From: Deltaproteobacteria bacterium
GTDB lineage: Bacteria > Desulfobacterota > Binatia > UBA12015
NCBI GenBank assembly: GCA_003447545.1
Contig: DLYX01000270.1
Span: forward strand, 1-5,390
Direction: 5' to 3'
DNA length: 5,390 bases
Shown here: piece after piece, positions 1 through 5,390 of the stretch
How positions within the stretch are numbered: position 1 is the stretch's first letter
Layout of the letters: each line of letters begins with the position of its first letter
Notes under the pieces: model-generated
Told to the model about the DNA's origin: nothing
What the model saw: only the letters and a program-made list of their open reading frames with translations
The model's database searches: none
Made by a program: the position numbers and the translations under genes

Positions 1-1146
1 GGCGCCGAGGTCTCCCCGGCTTCGCTGGTCGCCGGACACCTCCGCGACCTCTCGCCCTACGTGCCTGGCCGGGCGATCGCCGAGATCGAACGGGAGTTCG
101 GGCTCGACACCGTGGTGAAGCTTGCTTCCAACGAGAACCCGGTCGGCATGAGCCCATTGGCCCGCGAAGCCTATGTCGCGGCCGCCACAGAGATGCACCG
201 ATATCCCGAGGGGGGCTCTCCCGAGCTGCAGCAGGCACTTGCTGAGCACCATCAGGTAGATCCCTCGCGGGTGCTTCTGGGGAACGGGTCCAACGAAGTC
301 TTGACACTTCTGGCACGATTGTTTTTGTCGCCGGGGGATGAGGTCGTTGTTTCCGAGGGGGCTTTTGCCATCTATGCACTCTCCGCCAAGGCGCAGGGGG
401 CTGACGTCGTTACGGTGGCCGCGCCTGCCTACACCCACGATCCGATCGGCATGATTGATGCGGTGACCGAGCGCACGAAAATCCTCTACCTATGCAATCC
501 GAATAACCCGACCGGTACGATGTTCGGGCGGGATGTATGGGAGAAATTTCTGGCGAGCGTGCCGCAGGACATTCTGGTGGTTTGCGATAATGCGTACGCG
601 GAATACGTCGACCATCCGGATTTTCCGGATGCCATGCTCGATCGAGATCGCCACCCCGGTCTGGTCGTCCTGCGTACCTTCTCCAAGATCTATGGGATGG
701 GCGGTCTGCGGATCGGCTATGGGGTCGGACCTGATTGGCTCGGTGATTTCTACCATCGCCTGCGCGATCCCTTTAACGTGAATCTGGCAGCGGAAAAGGC
801 TGCTGTCGCGGCTCTGCGCGACGAGGCGCATGTCATATCGAGTCGTCGGGTGAATGCCGAAGGTCGGAAGTTCCTGCGTCGGGCCGTCAAGATTCTGGGG
901 CTCGCGGCCTTGCCGAGTGAGACAAACTTTCTCACGATCGAAGTCGGCTACGGGGGTGACGTCGCAGATTCTCTCCAGCGGGCCGGTATCATTGTGCGGC
1001 CTCTCGGGGGCTATGGCATGCCGGCCCATATCCGCGTATCGATCGGACTGCCCGAGGAAAATACCGCATTCGCGCAAACTTTGGCGGCTCTGCTGGGTTT
1101 CAGCGGGCCTGGCGCACCCTTGCTGCGTCAGGAAGAGACCTCATGA
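1..1146 (+). CDS. hisC: HisC-family histidinol-phosphate / aromatic aminotransferase, 5' partial
   Basis: A PLP-dependent class I/II (fold type I) aminotransferase of the HisC family, expected in the cytosol. It transaminates histidinol phosphate/imidazole-acetol phosphate or, as with the hisC paralogues of aromatic supraoperons, prephenate or aromatic keto acids with glutamate. A GTG at 61 could serve as a start, but the frame is open to base 1 and the upstream residues (HLRDLSPYVPGR) match the conserved HisC N-terminus, so the true start lies before the window. In window residue numbers (381 visible): SNENP at 43-47, NGSNEV at 95-100, CNPNNPTGT at 165-173, PLP-contacting Asp196 and Tyr199 in DNAYAEY, Schiff-base Lys229 in TFSKIYGMGGLR, phosphate-binding Arg237, and substrate-carboxylate Arg345 in HIRVSIG. 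All key residues are present. The TGA stop overlaps the next gene's start (ATGA), suggesting translational coupling. The family is certain; histidine versus aromatic substrate cannot be settled from sequence, though the tyrA-aroA neighbour favours an aromatic role. Confidence 0.93.
   Translation, partial: GAEVSPASLVAGHLRDLSPYVPGRAIAEIEREFGLDTVVKLASNENPVGMSPLAREAYVAAATEMHRYPEGGSPELQQALAEHHQVDPSRVLLGNGSNEVLTLLARLFLSPGDEVVVSEGAFAIYALSAKAQGADVVTVAAPAYTHDPIGMIDAVTERTKILYLCNPNNPTGTMFGRDVWEKFLASVPQDILVVCDNAYAEYVDHPDFPDAMLDRDRHPGLVVLRTFSKIYGMGGLRIGYGVGPDWLGDFYHRLRDPFNVNLAAEKAAVAALRDEAHVISSRRVNAEGRKFLRRAVKILGLAALPSETNFLTIEVGYGGDVADSLQRAGIIVRPLGGYGMPAHIRVSIGLPEENTAFAQTLAALLGFSGPGAPLLRQEETS
613..631 (+). 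repeat. Perfect 8-bp inverted repeat inside hisC
   Basis: CATCCGGA (613-620) and TCCGGATG (624-631) are exact reverse complements separated by TTT. They encode the HPDFPD segment of HisC, so codon content explains much of it. About one such stem is expected by chance in a window this size, and no function is claimed. Confidence 0.4.
1130..1137 (+). promoter_or_regulatory. Ribosome binding site of tyrA-aroA
   Basis: The purine-rich AGGAAGAG lies inside the last codons of hisC, with its AGGA core ending 9 bases before the ATG at 1143. It supports that ATG as the start, which overlaps the hisC stop as ATGA and directly precedes the Rossmann beta strand KLGIVGVG. Confidence 0.7.
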
Positions 1147-3281
1147 TTCGAAAGTTGGGGATCGTCGGCGTCGGTTTGATCGGCGGATCTGCGGCCATGG
1201 CCGCCCGGCGAGCGGGTTTTGCGGCGGAGGTTGTCGGTCTCGGACGGACGCAGGAGAATCTTGATACCGCACTTTCCCGCGGCATTGTGGATGCAGCGAG
1301 CCGAGATCCGGAGATTTTGGCCGACTGCGATCTGGTTCTGCTGGCGACCCCTGTCCGGACTCTCGCATTGAATGCCGAACAGATTGTCGGCCAGTTGCGT
1401 CCGGACACGGTCGTCACCGATGGTGGCAGTGTAAAGGTCGAGGTCGTGCGCGATTGCGAAGCGATTCTGGGCTCCCGGTTTGTCGGTAGCCATCCGATTG
1501 CCGGCACCGAAGATTCCGGTGCAGCAGCGGCGGATGAGTCGCTTTTTCTCGACGCGGTATGCGTCGTGACGCCCAGTTCGGAAACGGATCCCGCCGCAAC
1601 GGTACTGGTCCGACAATTTTGGGAAGCTCTGGGAATGCGGGTGGTCTCCATGGACCCGCCGTCGCACGACCGAGCGTTGGGAGTCACCAGCCATCTGCCG
1701 CACCTTTTGGCTTTTGCGCTGGCTGGCGTTGCCGCGGGTGAGCGCACCGCAATCGGAGAATTGCTGGGTCCGTCGTTTCGAGACATGACCCGGATCGCCG
1801 CGAGTTCGCCCGAAATGTGGCGGGATATTCTTCTGGCGAATGCCAGCACGCTCAGTGACGTTGCCGGACGCTTTGCCGAAGAACTCGAAGCGCTTCGGCT
1901 GGCCGCGACGCGGGGGGACGGGGCGGCGCTGGAGAGTCGGATTCGCCGAGCCGGGGACTGGAAGCGTCAGACCACCGGAGGAACCGAAACCACTGCTGAA
2001 ATCCAGCCCTCCTCGACGCCCCTGCAGGGCAATGTTCGCGTGCCGGGAGATAAATCAATCGGCCACCGGGCTCTTTTGTTCGGAGGAATTGCCCAGGGTG
2101 TGACCCGGGTCCGCGGGCTCTCGCCCGGTGCGGATAATGCGAGCACGGTCGAGGTCCTCCGGGGTCTCGGGATTCAGGTGGATCGCAATGGTGACGAGGC
2201 GCTGGTGCACGGCGGGGGATTCGAGGGCCTCCGCATGCCCGCGGCGACACTGGACTGCGGAAATTCGGGAACGACGATGCGGCTCTGTGCCGGGTTGTTG
2301 GCGGGCCGTCCTTTTTCTTCACGACTCGATGGCGACGCATCCCTCCGCTCGCGGCCGATGGCCCGTGTGCAGGGCCCGTTGGCCGCGTTGGGGGCGGTGA
2401 TCGAAACCGAGGATGGGCATGCGCCGCTGGTGGTCCGCGGACGCTCACTCAAAGGGGCCGACGTTACGCTTTCCGTGGCGAGCGCCCAACTCAAGACATC
2501 CGTGCTTCTGGCGGGCTTGCAGGCAGAGGGGCGAACCGTGGTTCGCGAACCCTTGCGTAGCCGCGATCACACCGAGCGCCTGCTGCCGCATTTTGGTGTT
2601 TTGGTCGAAGTGGCCAACGACGGGGGAATCGCAGTTCAGGGGCCCGTGACTTTACGTGCGGCGGACGTCGACGTCCCTGGCGATCCGAGCGCGGCGGCCT
2701 TCTGGGCGGTCGCAGCGTCGATTGTGCCCGGCTCCGAAGTCCACATCCCGGACGTGGCCATGAACCCGACCCGCATCGGAGCTCTCGATGTTCTCGTCGC
2801 GATGGGCGCCGATTTGACCCGAACCGACAAGCCGTCCGTGGGAGCTGAGCCGGTAGCCGATCTAACCGTCCGTTCCGCAGCGCTGCGGGGCGTCGAGGTG
2901 GCCGGCGAGACCATGGTCCGGGCGATCGATGAATTCCCGATTCTTGCGGTGGCGGCAGCGTTCGCGGATGGCGAAACGGTTTTCGCAGATGGTGCCGAGT
3001 TGCGTCACAAGGAAAGCGATCGTCTGGCGACGATGGCGGCAGGGCTCCAGCGAATGGGGGTGGCTGTGCGGGAGCAGCCAGATGGGCTTGTGGTTGAGGG
3101 CGGCGGCCGCCTTGCGGGTGCGACCGTCGAAACTTTTGGCGACCACCGAATCGCGATGGCCTTCGCGGTGGCCGCCCTCGGGGCGAGCGGTCCGGTCCGG
3201 ATCGAGGATGCCGACTCGATTGCGGTATCGGATCCACGATTTCTGGCCGTGCTCGAGACTCTGCGCGCGGAGCTCCGGTAA
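1143..3281 (+). CDS. tyrA-aroA: Fused prephenate/arogenate dehydrogenase - EPSP synthase (TyrA-AroA)
   Basis: One 712-residue protein with two enzymes of aromatic amino acid synthesis. Residues 1 to about 275 are TyrA, which oxidatively decarboxylates prephenate or arogenate on the way to tyrosine: nucleotide-binding G9-x-G11-xx-G14, GGSVK at 94-98, SHPIAGTEDSG with His117, SHLPH at 183-187, and FRDMTR with Arg213 and Arg217. No chorismate mutase or ACT domain is attached. Residues about 276-286 form a short Thr/Gly-rich linker. Residues about 287-712 are AroA, which joins PEP to shikimate-3-phosphate: PGDKS with Lys304, Arg309, GNSGTTMR at 373-380, SAQLK at 447-451, RDHTE at 474-478, NPTR at 541-544, Asp596, RHKESDR with Glu624 and Arg627, and GDHR with His668. 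Both halves are full length with catalytic residues intact. The four motifs GDKS, SAQxK, RDHTE and NxTR match the class II EPSP synthase pattern. The same fusion is known in Pseudomonas and relatives. Start and stop overlap hisC and cmk. Specificity for prephenate versus arogenate is not resolved. Confidence 0.95.
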   Translation: MIRKLGIVGVGLIGGSAAMAARRAGFAAEVVGLGRTQENLDTALSRGIVDAASRDPEILADCDLVLLATPVRTLALNAEQIVGQLRPDTVVTDGGSVKVEVVRDCEAILGSRFVGSHPIAGTEDSGAAAADESLFLDAVCVVTPSSETDPAATVLVRQFWEALGMRVVSMDPPSHDRALGVTSHLPHLLAFALAGVAAGERTAIGELLGPSFRDMTRIAASSPEMWRDILLANASTLSDVAGRFAEELEALRLAATRGDGAALESRIRRAGDWKRQTTGGTETTAEIQPSSTPLQGNVRVPGDKSIGHRALLFGGIAQGVTRVRGLSPGADNASTVEVLRGLGIQVDRNGDEALVHGGGFEGLRMPAATLDCGNSGTTMRLCAGLLAGRPFSSRLDGDASLRSRPMARVQGPLAALGAVIETEDGHAPLVVRGRSLKGADVTLSVASAQLKTSVLLAGLQAEGRTVVREPLRSRDHTERLLPHFGVLVEVANDGGIAVQGPVTLRAADVDVPGDPSAAAFWAVAASIVPGSEVHIPDVAMNPTRIGALDVLVAMGADLTRTDKPSVGAEPVADLTVRSAALRGVEVAGETMVRAIDEFPILAVAAAFADGETVFADGAELRHKESDRLATMAAGLQRMGVAVREQPDGLVVEGGGRLAGATVETFGDHRIAMAFAVAALGASGPVRIEDADSIAVSDPRFLAVLETLRAELR
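3269..3272 (+). promoter_or_regulatory. Ribosome binding site of cmk
   Basis: GGAG sits in the last codons of the aroA part, 8 bases before the ATG at 3281. That ATG overlaps the TAA stop by one base (TAATG), the usual arrangement for coupled translation. Confidence 0.55.
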
Positions 3282-3991
3282 TGGCGCGTCTGGTCGTGAC
3301 CATCGATGGCCCGGCCGGAGCCGGAAAAAGCACGGTCAGTCGAAGCCTGGCTGCACTTCTGGGCTATACCTATCTCGATACGGGAGCCATCTACCGCACA
3401 TTGGGGCTCTCGGTCGGGGCGTTCGAGGCGCTCGCCGCAAGACTCGACGCTTGCGCCGATCCGGAGGCTCTACCGCCTGAGGACCGCGAACGGCTCGCCG
3501 GCATTGCAAGGTCTCTCGAAATTACCTTCGAGGATGCCGGAACCCGAGTTTTTCTGCATGGGGATGAGGTCACATCGGCGATTCGTACGCCGGCTGCGGG
3601 CGAGCGTGCGTCGCGCGTTTCGGCTGTCCCGGAGGTGCGAGCGGCTCTTCTCGAATTGCAGCGTGCGCTGGGTGCCAGCGGTGGCGTTGTTGTCGAAGGG
3701 CGCGATACAGGCAGCATTATTTTCCCGCAGGCCGAAGCGAAATTCTTTCTGACCGCATCGGTGGCCTGCCGGGCAGGTCGGCGCACGGCGGAGCTTCGTT
3801 CGCGTGGCCTCGCGGCGGAAGAAGCTGATGTTGCAAGGGAAATTTCGGCTCGGGATGCCCGCGACGCCGGTCGATCGGTGGCGCCATTGGTTCGTCCGGA
3901 GGGTTCCATGGAGGTCGACTCGTCAAATATGGGGGTCGATGAAGTTGTCGCAGAAATGGCGGCCAGAGTTCGAGGCCTTGAGGCCTCTTGA
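3281..3991 (+). CDS. cmk: Cytidylate (CMP/dCMP) kinase
   Basis: A cytosolic NMP kinase that phosphorylates CMP and dCMP with ATP, recycling the nucleotides released by RNA turnover and lipid synthesis. At 236 residues it is close to the usual size (about 220-230). Visible motifs: P-loop GPAGAGKST at 10-18 with Lys16; LDTGAIYR at 32-39, the CMP-site motif that is more often DSGA-YR; IRTPAAGERASRVSAVPEVR at 101-120, the CMP-kinase insert region; VEGRDTGSIIFP at 138-149 with Arg141 and Asp142; RAGRR at 164-168; and the lid segment RDARDAGRSVAPL at 191-203, followed by VDSSNMGVDEVV. The start overlaps the tyrA-aroA stop, so it is co-transcribed. Placement between aroA and rpsA is a widely conserved order in proteobacteria and supports the call. 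No defect is seen. Confidence 0.96.
   Translation: MARLVVTIDGPAGAGKSTVSRSLAALLGYTYLDTGAIYRTLGLSVGAFEALAARLDACADPEALPPEDRERLAGIARSLEITFEDAGTRVFLHGDEVTSAIRTPAAGERASRVSAVPEVRAALLELQRALGASGGVVVEGRDTGSIIFPQAEAKFFLTASVACRAGRRTAELRSRGLAAEEADVAREISARDARDAGRSVAPLVRPEGSMEVDSSNMGVDEVVAEMAARVRGLEAS
3972..3987 (+). repeat. Small perfect inverted repeat at the end of cmk
   Basis: GAGGCC (3972-3977) and GGCCTC (3982-3987) are perfect reverse complements around a TTGA loop, immediately before the cmk stop codon. The 6-bp GC-only stem could fold in the mRNA at the cmk/rpsA boundary, but no run of T follows on either strand, so it is not a standard intrinsic terminator. Stems of this size occur often by chance in GC-rich DNA. 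Confidence 0.35.
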
Positions 3992-4080
3992 AAAGCGCTA
4001 TCTTCACGAGTAAGCCTAGCGTCAGCACATCTGCCTGCGTATGGCATTCGTGTATCCCCGTTTAGGAGGCAGTAACTGGA
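3992..4080 (+). promoter_or_regulatory. cmk-rpsA intergenic leader
   Basis: This 89-base gap is the only real intergenic space in the window. It is the natural place for an rpsA-specific promoter and for the leader through which S1 autoregulates in E. coli. No convincing promoter is visible: TATCTT at 3999-4004 matches a -10 box at 4 of 6 positions, but its nearest -35-like TTGAGG (3978-3983) is only 15 bases upstream and inside cmk. TTGAAA at 3988-3993 has no good -10 at the right distance. A weak stem TGCC/GGCA (about 4032-4046) precedes the Shine-Dalgarno sequence. The regulatory role is inferred from position only. Confidence 0.35.
4064..4069 (+). promoter_or_regulatory. Strong Shine-Dalgarno sequence of rpsA
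   Basis: A full AGGAGG lies 11 bases before the ATG at 4081 and 14 before a second in-frame ATG at 4084. The spacing favours 4081. A consensus site here is notable because E. coli rpsA lacks a good Shine-Dalgarno and relies on leader structure for initiation and autocontrol. Confidence 0.8.
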
Positions 4081-5390
4081 ATGATGAGTGAAAACGACGA
4101 TCCGTCGATGCTTGACGACGATTTCAGCAAGCTCTTCGAGGAGAGCCTGAAGTCCGTGAAGCCGGGCGAGGTTGTCACTGGAGAAGTGGTTCAGGTTTTG
4201 AACGGCTTCGTGACAGTTGATATCGGTTATAAATCTGAAGGTCAGGTTCCCATTGCGGAGTTCCGGGACCGGGAAGGTAACGCCGAGGTTGAAGTAGGCA
4301 GCCAGATCGAGGTCTTCTTTGAAGGCAGTGACGGCGAAACGGGGATTGTGAAGCTTTCCCGGATCAAGGCTGAGCAGGCCAAGGTCTGGGGCGAAGTGGA
4401 AATAGCCTACAACGAAGGTCGGCCCGTCGAGGGTCTGATCGTCGGTAAGGTCAAGGGTGGACTCAAGGTCGATATCGGCGTTGGAGCCTTCCTGCCCGGG
4501 TCGCATGCCGACCTGCGCCCGACCCGAAACCTGGATCGATTTATTGGTCAGCGTGGCCGGTTCGCGATCCTGAAGTTCAACCGTCAACGGGGTAATGTCG
4601 TTGTGTCTCGACGTAGCGTGCTCGAGACGGAAAGAGCTTCCCTCAAGGAAGAGACCCTGCGCGTGCTCGAAGAGGGGATTATCCTCGAGGGCACGGTCAA
4701 GAATATCACCGATTACGGCGCCTTCGTTGATCTCGGTGGCATCGATGGTCTGCTGCATATCACGGATATGTCGTGGGGCCGGATCTCGCACCCCTCCGAG
4801 GTGATCGAGGCGGGTGATCAGGTCAAAGTCGTTGTACTGAAATACGATCCCGAGCGAGAGCGTGTTTCTCTGGGGATGAAGCAGATTCAGCCGGATCCCT
4901 GGGTGGAGGCCGCAGGCCGCTATCCGATCGGTGGCCGCGCCACCGGCAAGGTCGTCAGCCTCACCGACTACGGTGCCTTCATCGAGTTGGAAAAGGGTGT
5001 CGAGGGATTGATCCACGTTTCGGAGATGTCCTGGACCAAGCGGGTCACGCACCCGTCCAAGCTTCTGGAACTCCAGGCCGAGGTCGAAGTTCAGGTCCTC
5101 GATGTGGACCCCGCGAACCGCAGGATTTCGCTCGGTCTCAAGCAGGTCGAGCCCAACCCCTGGGAGACGGTTCGTCTCAACCACCCGATTGGGAGCCAGA
5201 TCAAGGGTGTGGTCAAGAGCATTACGGACTTCGGTGTTTTCGTCGGAGTCGAGGACGGCATCGACGGTCTGGTGCATATCTCGGATCTGCAGTGGACCAA
5301 GAAGATCCGCCACCCGTCGGAACTCTTCAACAAGGGCGACGAGATCGATGCGATCGTGCTGGGAGTGGACGTCGAGAACGAGCGCGTCTC
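4081..5390 (+). CDS. rpsA: 30S ribosomal protein S1, 3' partial
   Basis: Ribosomal protein S1 binds mRNA on the 30S subunit and helps unfold structured or weakly Shine-Dalgarno-led messages. The frame runs open from ATG 4081 off the window end: 436 codons are visible, against about 557 residues and six S1 (OB-fold) domains in E. coli. Domains: 1 at about 28-95 (divergent, ribosome-anchoring), 2 at about 114-179 (GKVKGGLKVDIG, FLPGS, NVVVSRR), 3 at about 199-268 (ITDYGAFVDLGGIDGLLHI), 4 at about 283-355 (LTDYGAFIEL, GLIHVSEM, RRISLGLKQ), 5 at about 370 onward (ITDFGVFVGVEDGIDGLVHI). The short acidic N-terminus before FSKLFEESLK matches proteobacterial S1. Domain 5 has the HPSE segment shared with domain 3, unlike E. 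coli. Domain 6 and the C-terminus lie beyond the window. ATG 4084 is an alternative start adding no biological difference. Identity is secure; what is unknown is only the missing tail. Confidence 0.97.
   Translation, partial: MMSENDDPSMLDDDFSKLFEESLKSVKPGEVVTGEVVQVLNGFVTVDIGYKSEGQVPIAEFRDREGNAEVEVGSQIEVFFEGSDGETGIVKLSRIKAEQAKVWGEVEIAYNEGRPVEGLIVGKVKGGLKVDIGVGAFLPGSHADLRPTRNLDRFIGQRGRFAILKFNRQRGNVVVSRRSVLETERASLKEETLRVLEEGIILEGTVKNITDYGAFVDLGGIDGLLHITDMSWGRISHPSEVIEAGDQVKVVVLKYDPERERVSLGMKQIQPDPWVEAAGRYPIGGRATGKVVSLTDYGAFIELEKGVEGLIHVSEMSWTKRVTHPSKLLELQAEVEVQVLDVDPANRRISLGLKQVEPNPWETVRLNHPIGSQIKGVVKSITDFGVFVGVEDGIDGLVHISDLQWTKKIRHPSELFNKGDEIDAIVLGVDVENERV

Noticed and set aside
61..63. GTG at 61 as the start of hisC
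   Set aside because: The open frame continues upstream to base 1 with conserved HisC residues, and the GTG falls inside the conserved SPYVPG segment; the gene is truncated by the window edge.
1100..1849. A 249-codon minus-strand open frame over tyrA
   Set aside because: Low-complexity Ser/Ala/Arg translation, fully antisense to the TyrA domain, no recognisable motif.
3268..3277. Palindrome CGGAGCTCCG around the cmk ribosome site as a regulatory hairpin
   Set aside because: With a minimum loop only three base pairs remain, too few to hide the Shine-Dalgarno sequence; it is better read as ordinary coding sequence.
2491..3333. A 280-codon minus-strand open frame over aroA
   Set aside because: Its translation is dominated by Arg, Pro and Ser, typical of the shadow of a GC-rich gene, and it spans the AroA coding region and the start of cmk.
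3972..3994. Intrinsic terminator between cmk and rpsA
   Set aside because: The stem is only 6 bp and is followed by TTGAAAAG, with no T-run on either strand.
4690..5300. Repeated DNA segments in rpsA as a possible repeat element
   Set aside because: The similarity is at the protein level and reflects successive S1 domains (TDYGAF / TDFGVF, HPS); the DNA copies have diverged at third codon positions.
3391..5313. A 640-codon open frame on the minus strand across cmk and rpsA
   Set aside because: It is exactly antisense to two well-supported genes. Its translation shows repeated RDM/QTxDA-like segments that mirror the S1 repeats on the other strand. No known domain is recognisable, and GC-rich codon bias readily keeps this antisense frame open.

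Overview
The window is a compact, all-plus-strand housekeeping locus from a GC-rich bacterium. It has four genes packed end to end: hisC (5' end cut off by the window edge), a fused tyrA-aroA gene, cmk, and rpsA (3' end cut off). It resembles the aromatic 'supraoperon' known from Pseudomonas and related bacteria, where an aromatic/histidinol-phosphate aminotransferase, prephenate or arogenate dehydrogenase, EPSP synthase, cytidylate kinase and ribosomal protein S1 follow one another. A pheA-type gene would be the expected upstream neighbour, but it lies outside the window.

Layout: 1-1146 is an aminotransferase of the HisC family. 1143-3281 is one uninterrupted 712-residue reading frame holding a complete TyrA dehydrogenase followed by a complete AroA. 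3281-3991 is cytidylate kinase. 3992-4080 is the only gap between genes (89 bases), ending in a strong Shine-Dalgarno sequence. From 4081 to the end is ribosomal protein S1, domains 1-5. The hisC/tyrA junction (ATGA) and the aroA/cmk junction (TAATG) overlap, which points to one transcript with translational coupling. No non-coding stretch exceeds 300 bases. I see no RNA gene, mobile element, CRISPR array, clear intrinsic terminator or minus-strand gene.

How the genes work together: AroA makes EPSP, the direct precursor of chorismate. TyrA oxidises prephenate or arogenate on the tyrosine branch, and the HisC-type aminotransferase probably supplies the transamination step for tyrosine/phenylalanine, or serves histidine synthesis. 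Cmk and S1 belong to nucleotide metabolism and translation; the cmk-rpsA pairing is an old conserved one.

Organism: gene order and the TyrA-AroA fusion recall gammaproteobacteria. However, the fifth S1 domain keeps the HPSE-type segment of its sister domains and lacks the divergent insertion seen in E. coli S1. That fits a deltaproteobacteria-like or another deep-branching GC-rich lineage better. This is inference from a few motifs and is not a firm assignment. Nothing here looks like a previously undescribed system; the most interesting point is the TyrA-AroA fusion in what may be a non-gammaproteobacterial genome.
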